From the NCBI GenBank assembly GCA_016800925.1, contig JABCPU010000099.1, forward strand, positions 122,668 through 186,667: a stretch of 64,000 nucleotides of DNA, written 5' to 3'. Position 1 is the first letter of the stretch, and each line of letters begins with the position of its first letter. The DNA comes from Suillus spraguei. Lineage: Eukaryota; Basidiomycota; Agaricomycetes; Boletales; Suillaceae. Under the pieces are notes generated by a model. It did no database searches. It worked only from the letters and a program-made list of their open reading frames with translations, and had not been told where the DNA came from. Position numbers and translations under genes: made by a program. Shown in pieces: positions 21,250 to 33,054 of this stretch.

Positions 21250-21991
21250 CAAGGAGTTGACATTGACCGTGACAGAATTGAGCACGCCTAATATTAAATC
21301 ACCTCTTACACCACCCCTCTACTACGCACCCTCCCATATCCGAAGAACAGATTCACACACAAATCTCCTCGCTGCGGCAAACCGTGCCTACAGATGTGGC
21401 ATTGAATTTTTATGACATGCTCGAACAACTGAGGGCTCCTCGCTTCGCAAATTGCAGACTTCATCTACCTTGCATTTCATTCCGTGTCACGGAAGTCAGA
21501 TGGAGGCGCGGTCTAGCCCAGGAGACTCTCATCATGTATGGAATCAAGGCAAACGGGCTCCAAGACCTACTGATCACCACTGAAGACACCCTGGTTCAGT
21601 TTACGCGGCAAAAGCCCATTCAGCATCAGCAGACATTCTTACTTGTCCGTCCATGGGATCGGTATCTCCTGGGGATAGCTGACTTTGCGGAGCATGCAGG
21701 TTTCACAGACGATGTTGAAAGCATGGGAGATTGGAACGAGCCCGGGTCACAAACGACTCCCAAATGGACGACTCTGGCGAGCTATCCAGCGGTTTGCCTG
21801 TTGAAGAGGAGGCTGCTTCACGAGCGTTGCGGTTGATGGTTTACTTCGGACAGCCTTTTGACGCACTTTTGTTAGCGCAGCAGCTTATCGGAGAATACAA
21901 GAGCATTGCGTCGGACCATAACATCATTGCACAAGTCAAAGACATTGCTTCGGTTGATAACATGGATGTCGGTATCATGGAAATACTCTAG
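21250..21991 (+). pseudogene. HET-family C-terminal fragment (left arm, frameshifted)
   Basis: This encodes only the region after the HET domain: TVPTDVALNFYDMLEQLRAP, LHLPCISFRVTEVRWRRGLA, TFLLVRPWDRYLLG, ending VGIMEIL. A loss of about four bases near 21750 (GGGTCACAAACG, against GGGTCCCCGACAAACG in the inverted copy) shifts the frame. There is no HET domain upstream, so the duplication captured or kept only the 3' half. Confidence 0.8.
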
Positions 21992-21999
21992 CTATGGGT

Positions 22000-22659
22000 A
22001 TTTTAAAGACTAGGAATTTTTGATAAGTAGTCGCTTGTGTTTCGGTGATGAATACCTCCATTGTTACCATGTAGATGCATGCACAGATACCTCACACCCT
22101 TCACAGCAGATATTGTGGACGTTCTACCTTCTCTATTAGCACCGTCATCAATTGCTGTGTAGATTGATGAACACCTCGCCCCAAGAGTTTGATTCATCAT
22201 ATTAAATTTTCTGTTCTACATACTTGACTTCGTGCGATAACTCGCTTCGATCAAAAAAATCAAAAAAACGAATATCCTGCTAGATTTTTCCTGGACGACA
22301 GTGCTGGCTAATGGTTCAGACGACCATACAGCGAAGTTGTGGAGTAAATAGGTACTCTACTATGATGGAGACACAACAATAACTAGAACTACACTAGACC
22401 TACCTTCCTGCGATGTTCGGATAGGTCACCATAGGCATTATCAGGCTCCTGCATTCCTCCACGTACAACATGTATAGTGCCACGTCTGTGCCCGATATGA
22501 AATATACATTCTAGTGAAGAAACATCAGGGCATACAAAGATACTTACAATAGCCTGCAGTGCCTAATGATCGTTCAGGGCTAATTTGGGTTTTGCTGGCA
22601 TTTCTCTCAGCGTCAGGGTGAGTTTCATGTACAACAACGGATTAGAATTACATTACCAG
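22000..22659. other. HET 3' flank, WD40 scrap and start of the peptide module
   Basis: The shared HET 3' flank runs to about 22200. At 22291-22350 the frame WTTVLANGSDDHTAKLWSK is a single WD40 blade ending in a stop. From about 22400 the sequence is collinear with the 9.8-kb and 15.2-kb modules. Confidence 0.55.
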
Positions 22660-22862
22660 CGTTTCCTAGTGCGCTCCTGTCGGGAGAATGTCAGGAACGG
22701 AACAAATCAAGTCTGATGTCTGCTGGCAGTGCAGATGTCGTCTGTTTGAAGATATGTTTCAGATGGGCAGGATCTGCACACCATTTAGCACATAAAAGCA
22801 AGCCATCCTCCCACCGTCCCCTTCAGCTTCAGTTTTGCATCCCAGATAACATCTCACAAACA
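22660..22862 (+). promoter_or_regulatory. Conserved peptide-gene promoter, copy C
   Basis: It has CAAGTCTGATGTCTGCTGGC, ATAAAAG at 22792-22798 and AACATCTCACAAACA before the ATG, as in copies A and B. Confidence 0.7.
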
Positions 22863-23012
22863 ATGCGTCACTCCTTCATCCTCTTAGTTGCTGCTGCTTT
22901 CAGCTTGACAGCAGCTATGCCTGCCGATAGCAATTATTGTCCAGAATGTTGCCGTTGGTGCAAGGGCGAGTTTTACTGCTGTGACCCGAACCCCCGGCGC
23001 AGTAGAATATGA
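22863..23012 (+). CDS. Small secreted cysteine-rich peptide C (49 aa)
   Basis: The signal peptide is MRHSFILLVAAAFSLTAA. The mature part has six cysteines (YCPECCRWCKGEFYCCDPNP), then RRSRI. The inverted twin (54404-54547) has one more C in the CCCCC run after GACCCGAA, so its tail reads PPAQ instead. One of the two lengths is derived, or is an assembly error. It probably acts outside the cell; no family is recognised. Confidence 0.7.
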   Translation: MRHSFILLVAAAFSLTAAMPADSNYCPECCRWCKGEFYCCDPNPRRSRI

Positions 23013-23349
23013 CTCCACTTGTGTGAGCAGGATTAGTTTTCATGTAATCCCATAACTCACCGGGGTGTTAGACCACAATTATGCATGTGTGTTAAACGGG
23101 TCCAATCACCGCAAGCCAACTGCTGATACCCACAAGTAGCAGCTACTGAACTCATCATTTTCGTTGAAGGGCATCTAAAACGGTCGACCGGGGAAAGAAT
23201 GCCATTGTCAAGGATGTGGTTGTCGAAATGATAGTTTGAAGGGCCCGGAACGCCATTACAATATAGTATTGCAAAGAGCCAAATAATAAACCACGCGAGC
23301 AATGCGAAGCAGCATATGAATTGCGTCTGAATGGTCTGCTGCAGCTGCA
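23013..23349 (-). other. Conserved 3' block of peptide module C
   Basis: It is shared with modules A, D and partly B. A minus-strand frame (23057-23383) encodes a hydrophobic helix (FICCFALLAWFIIWLFAILY). It is kept in the inverted twin, but copy A has a TGA in that helix. Coding status is doubtful. Confidence 0.35.
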
Positions 23350-23504
23350 CATCAGGAAAACCCTCCCAAGGCAAATTAGGCAAAATTCATATAATATTGT
23401 AACATTAGCATAATAACAGCTGTTTATCTACAAAGTTGCTAAAGATGATAATGTCAGACGAGTTTTTTTTGAACAAGGCAAGAATTATCGAGAATTATCG
23501 AGAA

Positions 23505-26500
23505 TTATCTGAACATTGAAAAAGTATATCTATCTATGTACGAGTTCAACCAGAAGGTGTCACAGTCCTCAAGCACTGTATCACTTGTCCACTCTCGCGG
23601 GGCTATGACACCAAACCTCGGAATAAGATGAACACTGCGCTCGATATCGGCTACTGGCACAATACTAGCCACAGTTTCACCTCCACGCAGTGATCGCGAG
23701 AGCTTATATAGCCCGCTATTGCGGTCTGGAGCTGGCGGAAATGGTGTAAACCACTCGACATACGCAAGGTGAGTAGGAAGATGGACCGTTGGTGGGAAGA
23801 GCAGTGGGATAGATTTTGGGGGAAGGTGAACATGACTCGAACTTGACCAACACGGAAATCTAGCATCAATACAAAGTAAGTAATACATACTAACGCTGAC
23901 TGACAGATAACGCACCTCGAAGATCCTTCGCATTCATACCCACCCTCACCAGAGCTGTATCGGATCGGCGAGCAGTGAGGTGAGCACCCACATTGCGTTG
24001 TGGTTTTGCATGGATGCTGTCCAAAGTAACATGCGCGTCGCCATGGCCACGAGCATCGACCGAGCACCACTTGACCTTATGAAAGACAGGCAGTCGGTGG
24101 AACGGAAAATGAATGTCGCGCGCCAGCACATCAAGTGCTTGACTGTCGAGTGGCGCAGGATCGTTACCTCGACTCTGCTGAGCAATAAAGCGTGCGAGGG
24201 CATCGTGAAAATGAGTAGCGCCGTAATCTGTAGCCAGCTTTTCGAGGCTGACGGACTTCGCGCTAGGGTGTTTTGTCATGACTTGTTCACGGCCGAATGT
24301 CATATCCGGTGGGCGTGAATGATAAGGATCAGCCTGGTGGCCACCAGCAAGTCGCCAACTAACATATTTTTGGTGTCGTAAAATCTTCTCCTTTCGTTCG
24401 AGCCAGCGGGTCATCTGGGCAAACTCATCCTTGTGATTCGTAGCGCGGTAGGCATCTTTCGCCAAGTCGATATGGAGCCGTTCTGTGTACTCTGTGTTAT
24501 AATTGTCAGTAGAGCCGAACAGCATGATCATCAAATGATAGTGACGAGCAGCATGCAACTTCGGTAGGTTAAAGTTGTTTCGAATGCCGAGCTCGACGAA
24601 AATAAGCTTGTTTTCATGAAAAAGGTCCAGTGCCTCGTCCAGCAACTGAAGGGTCTCGGTGCTATGGCAAGGGTATTGCGCGAGGTACAGGAAATCAAGA
24701 AGCCCTCTAACAGCTCGTAGCAGACGACCTGCATTGAGATTGTTGGGCAGACGAATATCGATTATGATGCCGAGGAGGAAGCGGCATATCTGGGCATGTT
24801 CAGTGCCGCTTACGCGTGATAAGGTGGTGATACCCTTGGCGAATAATCTAATGTGATGGTTGGGAGGAAGGCGTCGACAACGAGCATCTATTTCTGTGGC
24901 TCCACAAGCGGCCTCTAACCATGCTAAAAGGTGTTTCACCAAGCCCTGGTATAGCTGATGCAACACATCAGGCGTGACACCCTGAAAAATGTTCGCGAAC
25001 GGCAGTCCCTCCCAGAAAGGATGTATCAAAGGTTTGATTCCTACTGCGGCACATGCGCGAACAAAGGCGAGATTGCCTTGATCGAGTGCCGCGAGTGCAT
25101 CCAGCACCTCACCAATATTTCGTAGGTGAAGTGGTACCGTATTGCTTTCAGTGTCGTCCTTCTCAACATCACATTTCGGGCAGTCACCAAACTTGATCCC
25201 TGTTGCGAGAAGCTGCTCGGGATAATCACCAACAAAACTCGCAAATAAAGGGTGGCAGCGGCGAAGAGCGCCATCACCACTGCGCATATTGATGCCCTCT
25301 AATCCAGCATGTTGCAATGGAGCAAGGACGCGACTCATGCAAGCGTGATATAAGTTTGCAATAGACCGACGGCGTGAGGCCTTATTGGTGATGTGCTCAA
25401 GTCGAGTAGTTGGTAGATAGGCCAGAAGGATATGTCCCCCTCGCGAAGGTTTACGGCGAATTTCCTTCGGGATGTTACCAATCGTGAGATACATCGGGTA
25501 TGCGGACTTGTTGCGAAACATAGTGACTTGAGTTTTGTCCGTCGAGATGATAATCGGAATGATGGTCCCACCAGGACGATGCTGATCAAGTTTTTTCTAA
25601 GGCATTATAAGTTACGAAGTTCAATTGATGTCACATAACAGTACTTACCTGCGTGTTCCACCACCACTTTCCAGTATGCATATCATGAAACAGACGAATG
25701 GTCTGATCCTCGTCAGTGTAATGGCGCTCCGGAGCGAATGTAAGGTATCTCGCAAAGTCGGGATCGCCGTACAGTGACTTGATGCATTCGATGATGTCAC
25801 GGTAATACACATCAAAGGATTCTCCTGCGACGACGACCTGCTCCCGTTTGAATTTGGGGCGTCCAGTTGGAAGTTCGTGGTCGATAATCTTGTTAAGTTC
25901 GTTGGCGTTCTTGAATGACAACCCTAAACGTTCGCTAACCTAGTAGTATTGGCTATAAATGAGTGGAACTTGTGAAGTGGCGAAAGAACTTACTCCATCA
26001 ATGGAGAGCAGGTCCGAAAATGCTGTAGAAGTTGCTCCGCGAAGCTTCGCCCATCTCGCAACCTCCCATTCGATCTGGGAATTGAAAGGATGGTATGGAT
26101 TCTCGTCATTGGCGAGATGTGCGCCATATGCTGCATTGGCACCATGGTCAACTGAGCCATGCGACATACTCCGCCGGCCAGCACGTGGATCAGGATAGGG
26201 CACCCTAACAAATCCAGAGTGGCCTCGTGCGCGAGCCTCGATGTCTTGACGAGCGTTCTGTTGATCCTCCAACTCGTCATCCGCAAAGGCATCGTCCAGT
26301 AGGTCCAAGTCATTGTCTTCATCGGCCTGAGGTTGCGATGGTGCAGCCTCCCATTCAGGTTCGAAGAGCAGATGATCATCGAAATCATCCTCATCACTAT
26401 CAGCTGCGTGCTCACTCGCAGCAGGCCTCTCTAACTCATCCTCATTTCCGTTATAGTCTCCCTCAAAGAAATCGGCGTCATCGAAGGCAAGCTCAGCTTC

Positions 26501-26656
26501 GTTGGCTTCGTTCAAGGCTTCGTTGTTTGTTCTTGATCGCGACTGGCTGTAGAGTGCGTGACAACGTGGGTCGCGACTCTTTGCGATATGCTGGCTGAGT
26601 CCAGTTACGGTGAGATCATCACGGCCACAAGCTGAACAAGTTCGGTGACCATCCAT
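23505..26656 (-). CDS. Plavaka family transposase
   Basis: The start is placed at MDGHRTCSACGRDDLTVTGL, the usual N-terminal C2H2-like finger of the family; an upstream in-frame start at 26797 adds serine-rich sequence. An acidic linker follows (DEDNDLDLLDDAFADDELED), then IEWEVARWAKLRGATSTAFS. Further exons follow (25921-25670; 25598-about 23930; the last to 23505), with the characteristic MFRNKSAYPMYLTIGNIPKE, GYL-like AYLPTTRLEHI and GVTPDVLHQLYQGLVKHL. The final exon holds HLAYVEWFTPF and APREWTS. Near 23815 the frame shifts by one base in a G5/C5 run (a C6 would restore it), so it is either a recent knock-out or a base-calling error. It moves the element by DNA cut and paste. Confidence 0.8.
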
Positions 26657-27307
26657 AGTTATAATGGTGGGGGATGAAGACGAAGCTGAAACGATGGGAG
26701 TGAGGGATGAAGACGAAGCTGAAACGATGTCAAAATGAAAAAGGGTAAGGGTGTGGTAGGGATGGGCAGGTAGTATGGGACCATGTACAGCGGCCATAGT
26801 GAGCAGAACGGGCTGGATGATGGTGTCGCGAAGAGCTGGTCCAATTTGCCGTCATTACAGGGTAGTCAGTGCCCGATCAACCTAGCAAATATTAGCACTG
26901 CAGCCGCCAGTAAAGCGAGGGAAAACATACTAAGTTGTGCTTTGACGGTGGTGGTACTGGTACTGGCTCGTGTTTTGGGATACCTGGGGATGATGATGGG
27001 TATCCGAGTCATGGGATACCTGGGGACGATGACTGGGGACGACGATGCTGGTGGGGCAGTGTCACGAAAGTCAGGGACAGCCTACAGCGCCGCCGATACA
27101 GTGCCGGTGAAAATACAGTTTAGCGCCCTTCACTGCTGCTACATAATTGCCCTGTTACATTGCGTTAGTAAAATTTTCAGTCCCATTCCCTTCCGTTTGA
27201 CCATCACTCACATTCGTTTTAAAAAAATCTGCACGGCACCCTCGACGCTCCTTTATTCTTTCAAGTCCTACACATTCTAAGTCTCAAAAACAAAGAAATA
27301 TTAATAA

Positions 27308-29440
27308 ATGACTTTACCTCGGCAGGATCAAGGTAAGTGAGTATAAGCAACTCGGCAAGTGACTGACTGTGAGGCTCGACAGAAGCGCGTGGTGCCAAGA
27401 AAAAAGCTATCGAAAACGCAGGTGAGCGACCGAAAACACCATCAATAAATCAAACTGACCTGAGATTCAGTTTGGAAGCAAGATAAACCAAGACGCAAGA
27501 ATGCGACAGCGACATCAGCCCAAGACTGTCCTGCCACAAAAAAGAGAACTGACGCGTTGGCACCGGCGCCTACTCCAAGTCGGAACTCCAGCTCCACTGG
27601 CAAGTCAAACAGGACTATGGTGTCAAGAAAGCCGTCAACACTGAGTCCGTTGATACACTTGAAACTGATTTATGGTACTTACATGGAAAAATGTTGGGCA
27701 CTGGCAGAGCGTCCGCGCAACATGAGCGACTCAGATGATGGTATCTTGCAGGCTCCACTGATGGTTGATAAGCAACTTGAAGGTCAGCCTACGCCGTGAC
27801 CAAAAAGGAAGTCCGAGTCTCACATGATCATCTTGTGCAGCGCAGCCTAACTATCGACGACCAGCGAAACTCTGCCGAACTTACGCTATGAGAGATGTGG
27901 CGTTGCCTGAAGATGAAGATGAGGAGCAGAGTGCTGACTCTGATACGAGTCGGCCCAGGGACAAACCGAGTCGGGACAACTTACTAACCGATTCAGACGG
28001 TAGTGATCATGAGAGCAGTGCCACTGACAGCGAGGATGAAGATTCGGCTGCAATGAAGCTTTTCGATGAGGTCAGCTTTATTATATCATATGCTTGTGGA
28101 CTCACGTTTGATACTTTCAAGGTCGCGTCGGTCGTCACCAACAAGCAGCAGGTAGCATCGAAATCACGTGGCACTTCAAAAGCCGAGTTCAAGGCCCGAG
28201 ATCACAAACAAGCGGCGGAGACTCCTACCTGGGCCAATATGGATGTTGAAGATGCAGTTTCGGAGTCCATTGAAGATCGCTCGACTGGTGGCAACTCGTC
28301 AGAATTTCAATCTGACGATGAAGGTACTGCACCGACTCGGAAACTTCAAACCTCAGACACGAAGACTCGGAGTATCGCCTCACTCGTTCGAACAGAAAGT
28401 GGAAAGGTGAAATTACTTGATCAGAACATAGAGACTCGCAGAGTTCTTCAGTCCGCAATCATGGAAGTCAAGTGCCACCTTTTTTTCGCCAACGGCTACC
28501 CTGAATTGGTTGACAAGAACCAAGTCGCGCTGCAAGCATTGATAGTAGTCGCCGAAAAACGTGGTGTGCATCCAATCAAAGAATGTCTTCAATCAGACGT
28601 TAGGTATGCGTCACAACTCGGTAGCTTGGTGAGTTCAACTTGCACCCTTTCTTATCAGTCTCTAACCATATGCGAGGTGGATGCTCGTGTTCCAATATTG
28701 CGCCGTGAGCTGAAGGAAGACGCATGTGCGAATGCCGATGGTTACTTTCGCCTTGGACACACCGACTCTGGGAAAGCTGCAGCGAGAAGGCTGTTGGATA
28801 AGCTTGCATATATATACGCCTTGAAGTTTGATGTGAGATCTCTCCCCTTGCCTGTACTACTGACATTGTTGAAATTATACAGATCAATAACGAGGCTTCG
28901 CCCATTGGGAAGAAGCCCTACCAGGGTGAACTCTTACTTTTCTTAATATATCGGCAGCTCTTTCATAGCTCGAGGTCCATTGCCATCAAGTTTACGGAAC
29001 GCTTCGTCGAAATCGCCAACAACAAAGGCCAGCGCCCCGAAGTCCCTATCCCTTTGCTGGCATTGGTTGCAACTGCGGTAACGTGCTTGTCGTCATTGTA
29101 CGGATGTGCCGTCTAACTCGTTGCAAAGGTGTATGCAGCCCTTCTGTGGAAGTCGCAAGGTTCACCGTCGAAATTCAACTTTACAGGAAATTTATTCAGC
29201 GAGACATACAACTACCATGTCAGGTTCCTGGAAAAACTGAAGAAGGACGCACCTGCGAAATTCCACTGTATGATGGCCGACATCTATGAGGCTGCGCAGT
29301 GAGTTCCACTTAGGTAGTATTCCCTCGATGCTCACTCTGCTTGCAGGAAGTTGCGATACAGCGGCGCCGCTGCCAGTGGCCATGCTGCTGAGCTCGAAGC
29401 ATTCGAGTTACTTGACCTCGACAATATGGAAGAAGACTGA
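27308..29440 (+). CDS. DUF6532 domain protein, transposon passenger
   Basis: Small first exons (ATG at 27308, MTLPRQDQ) join a basic, serine-rich region (KKRTDALAPAPTPSRNSSS). An acidic region (27888 onward) leads to the conserved part: HLFFANGYPELVDKNQVALQ, REL-KEDACANADGYFRLG, GKKPYQGELLL and FRSIAIKF-like SRSIAIKFTERFVEIANNKG. It then continues across introns at about 29083-29129 and 29300-29345, to LRYSGAAASGHAAELEAFEL and a TGA at 29438. Proteins of this type often lie inside Plavaka-like elements in Agaricomycetes (from memory). Its role is unknown. The middle exon boundaries (27700-27890, 28070-28125, 28630-28680, 28830-28885) are approximate. Confidence 0.65.
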
Positions 29441-29828
29441 TTCATCCCCCACTTGTTTTCATGGTGTACAATACGGAATTGTGAAGCTGATACATAGTCT
29501 CCTGGTTGATCATAGCGCGCACTGTTATTTAAATTACCCTACTAGCCCATATACCCATTTTTAATCAAATTTAATTTTGTTCTTGTTATCTTATTCTGTC
29601 TGATTCGGTTGGAACTCTCGTCTAAGATCAAACAATTAATTCTACAAGTCATGATAATGTGTTTGAATAACTGAAAATCATTGCTAATTCTTGTGTTTTT
29701 ATTAGGGGGTAAAAAAACCGAACTAAGCTTGCTAAAACTTGAATTTGTATAATTTAGACATAATAACGCAGGATTAGTTCTAATGTTGCATCTTTAGTCA
29801 AATTTGTTGGGGGAGGGTTTTCCTGATG

Positions 29829-30095
29829 CATTTTGCCATCGGTGTCGAGATCGACAAAAGCTAAAAACAAACGTCATGCCTTCCAGGAGGAAAATATAGT
29901 CAAGAATGACGACTTGGTAATCTTTCACCAGCGCACGAGTTAGAATCGGCAGAGATCTTTCTCCAACACAAAAGTCCGGTTCGGACCGTAGTTCTGGACT
30001 GGACCCCGGCAGCACTAGTATAAATGGACGGTCATATTTAGCAGGAGCAAATATCTACCCATCTATAATCTTCATGGTTACAATATCGAAGACTT
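29829..30095. other. Left-arm sequence between Plavaka and HET fragment 2
   Basis: It is identical in content to 53795-54060. A minus-strand frame (29794-30015; plus strand at 53875-54153) encodes SLPILTRALVKDYQVVILDY and FCRSRHRWQNA. I do not recognise it. Confidence 0.3.
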
Positions 30096-30720
30096 TTGGA
30101 TCCACTAATGTCCTTGCTACAGAAGACCGTGCCTACAGAACTGGCATTGAAATTTTATGACAAGCTTGACCAGCTGAGAGCTCCTCGCTTCGCAAATTGC
30201 AGGCTTCATCTGCCTTGTATTTCATCCCGTGTCACGGAAATCAGACGGAGGCGCGGTCTAGCCCAGCACTTTCATCACGTATGGAATCAAGGCATACGGG
30301 CTCCGGGACCTGCTGATTACCACTGAAGAGACACTAGTTCCTAGTTCTCGTGGGCAAAGCCTATTCGGCAGGCGTTCCGTTACTTGTCCGTCTATGGGAT
30401 CAGTAATGATCTCCTTGGGGTACCTGACTTTACAGAGCAGGCTGACTTCACAGACAATATTGAAAGCATAGGAGATTGGCCCGAACCCGGGTCCCTGATG
30501 GACGACTCTGATGAGTTACCCGGCGGTTCGTCTATTTCGGAGGAGCCAGAACTTACGAGCGTTGCGGTTGATGGTTCGCCTCGGACAGCGTTTTGACGCA
30601 TTTCTGTTGGCGCAACAGCGTGTCGGAGAATACAAGATCGGACCGTAACATCATTGCACAAGTGAAAGACATTGCTTCGGTTGATAACATGGATGTTGGT
30701 AGAAATACTCTAGCTATAGA
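30096..30720 (+). pseudogene. HET-family C-terminal fragment 2 (left arm)
   Basis: It starts LLQKTVPTELALKFYDKLDQ and follows the family to the ...AEIL-type end near 30712. Small indels break it (LAQHFHHVWNQG at about 30270, a gain near 30345, one extra base near 30550). It is nearly identical to 53172-53794, so these breaks predate the duplication. Confidence 0.75.
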
Positions 30721-31013
30721 TATTTAATAACTAGGGATCTCTGACAGATAGTCGTTTGTGTTTCAATGATATACCTGCATTGTTACCATGTAGATACACA
30801 CATAGATGCCTTCACAGTAGACATTGTAGAAGGACGGTGAATATATTTACAAGCATGTTAATCAACCGTATGTACGTATATACTTGAATCCATATCATCA
30901 CGCCGCGACATTCATAACCGTAGGCAACCTCTTGTAATGTTGGAAATCAACCCGCCAACATCATGATACTAATACATGGACGTAACTTGCTCAATGCCAG
31001 CGGACTTGCGACA
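30721..31013. other. HET 3' flank and downstream flank of the CorA-like gene
   Basis: No gene. It holds the empty target GTAGAA (about 30826) at which the right-arm copy carries a 5.9-kb transposon. Confidence 0.5.
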
Positions 31014-33054
31014 TCAGACAGTCCTACTTTCGCCACCCTCTTTGCTCGTCCTTTGTCTCCAGTTACTTATACTCTGAGTCAACTGGGGCGGGAGTCGACA
31101 ACGTACGAGCCTCCAGAGTAAATGAACGGGCCATAGTGCACGCTGCAGCAAGGTAGCTTCACGTTTGTGAACCCAGCCCCGTTGCTGAAGCATGATGATG
31201 ACGTAAGTCGTAAGAAGCGTGAGCAAAGCGGTGGCCACCGCATAGTGAGCGAGTGTTTGTGTCCCACTGTTAATCTCTTTGACGTTCATTGTAAAGATAG
31301 ACTGGGGACATGCGCAGTCAGAAAGGATCTGTACACAAGACTTCTATGCTTACCGCAATGAAACTTGCTGGAAGGAAGACCATCGTGAGGTATGAGAATC
31401 TCTGTATCCGCCTACTATCCTCAGTATCAACGATCGCAAACGCAAGATCCATCGCATTCTTCAGTCGTTTGCTCAGCATCTCCCGCCGCCTTTCTAGACG
31501 ATCAATTTCGCCGAGTAGATTCTTGCACTCCCTCTTCATAAGTTCATCAGATACCTTGCGATCTTCTACAGTAAAGGACTCCATGGCTGGATTGAGGGTC
31601 GTCTCGATAAACGTTACCGATACCTCGAAGCCATGAATGAGTGATTGGTAGTGCAAAAGACGTGCCTGAAGGACATGGAGGTCATGTGTAAGTGATATAT
31701 TATCGAGATGCAATACTTGTAACTCCTTGATATGCTTGATCAACATCACTTCCACGCTGTGCAAGAGCTACATACCAGCTTGCCAATATAGTGGTACAGC
31801 AAATCAAGGGACTCATCCCATGCATATATCGCATACCATAAAATGACGAGGAAAAAGAATGTCGGGTCTTTGGACGCTTTGAATATTTCTTGCCAGTATA
31901 CACTTTCCCCTACAAGTTGTATGAGCGAGTGGAGGTGCTTCGCAGATGTTCGGTCCCCTGTGGACTCGGGATGATAGGATATAATAGTGTTTCCTTCCAC
32001 GTTGCGGACCATGTGGATTGCGAGGAGGTCAATGAAGAGCATGCGGCCATCTAAGAGTGACATTTGAGCGTGGATGCACCAATGCAAGGACATCAATACA
32101 CATACCACTTGTTGAAACAGGAGCCTGGATATCGATCGGGATATATGCCGGAGGTAAATCGGACGACTATGATGGGTAATGAGCCACTTGCTGGTCACAA
32201 AGCCCCACGGCTCAGGGTCAATTGGCAATGAATTAGTGGGTGGTGATTTCGATTTCTGTCGTGGACGTAAAAATGGTAGGATAATAGTGATATCTATTCC
32301 GCAATTTGGCCATGCGACTCAAAACGGAAGGTTTAGACTTACGATCTCCTTCTCTATGATGAGGCGCTTCCTGATATCGGCAGGGTATCCAATTAATGGC
32401 AGATGTGAAAAAGAATGGCTCGATTTTGTATCTATGTATGAAGCCTCAGAGCAAGCAGAAGAGTAAAATACGTCACATACTTTGTCCCCAACATGCGCAA
32501 GACCGGTTCCGTCAAATCATCCACAAATAACGATCGCACTCGGATGTCACCTGGACGCTACAAATCACATCTTGATTAGCATGCATACCATTGTTCAGGT
32601 GAGACTCACTATCCCCTCCAAGAAATTCCAAAAAATTGCCTGATTTTGAGTCGATTGTGCGGACACTGCTGTAGTATCACCCATTCCTCCGATATTTGAT
32701 TTGACAAACTTCCCGTCTGATTCACGTACGTCTATCCAGTAGATAGTAGATGTCTCTCTCGAACATTTGTTGAACATCTGACTTTGTTCTATTTGATTTG
32801 GGGTCCAGTTCTTGAACTGGTTCTGAGGGTAGCCCCGCCAGGATTGATCCACGGGTATATTAGTCATGTCAGAGTCAACGTCCAAGTTCATCCATGGCCA
32901 TGGTCCCGACGGTGCCGCATGTCGGCATCTGGGAAGAGCATAGATCAGACAAGATCAGACAAGGAAACGAAGAATATATGAACAAAACTTACATGGGATC
33001 GGGCACTACACGTAGCGAAGAAGGGGCATTGGATTTCTTTGTGCCAACTTGCAT
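31014..33054 (-). CDS. CorA-like divalent-cation transporter (possibly decayed)
   Basis: Exons in order on the minus strand: a short exon from about 33054 (MQVGTKKSNAPSSL), 32940-32610 (DQSWRGYPQNQFKNW), 32560-32480 (RPGDIRVRSLFVDDLTEPVL), 32420-32340 (PFFFTSAINWIPCRYQ), 32280-31790 (EPWGFVTSKWLITHHSRPIY and SKDPTFFFLVILWYAIYAWD), 31764-31365 and 31303-31014. The last two encode the pore helix YLTMVFLPASFIA, joined to SIFTMNVKEINSGTQTL and a second hydrophobic helix. CorA channels carry GMN at this point; here it is TMN. Between 31765 and 31790 a 23-27-base interruption is too short for a normal intron. Function may be lost; family membership is clear. Confidence 0.65.

Larger units (their letters stand above)
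23350..29828 (-). mobile_element. Plavaka-type DNA transposon with a DUF6532 passenger
   Basis: The ends are inverted repeats starting CATCAGGAAAACCCTCCC (about 18 bp clean, imperfect to about 30). The right arm keeps the empty site (GCTGCATTTTGCC in the left-arm orientation), so the insertion is exact. The target duplication is CA (23348-23349 / 29829-29830). It can also be read as TGCA if the last two bases of the right end belong to the flank. The element carries a transposase on the minus strand and a DUF6532 gene on the plus strand, divergently arranged. The last about 390 bp (29441-29828) are AT-rich and non-coding. Confidence 0.85.
21238..31303 (+). repeat. Left arm of a large inverted duplication
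   Basis: Apart from the transposon at 23350-29828, this arm reads as the reverse complement of 46635-56093 (minus the transposon there). Shared content, outer to inner: a HET C-terminal fragment, a WD40 scrap, the peptide promoter and gene, the conserved 3' block, a second HET C-terminal fragment, and the last exon of the CorA-like gene. The inner edge falls at an exon start of the CorA-like gene (about 31303). The arms without insertions are about 3.5 kb each. Confidence 0.85.
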
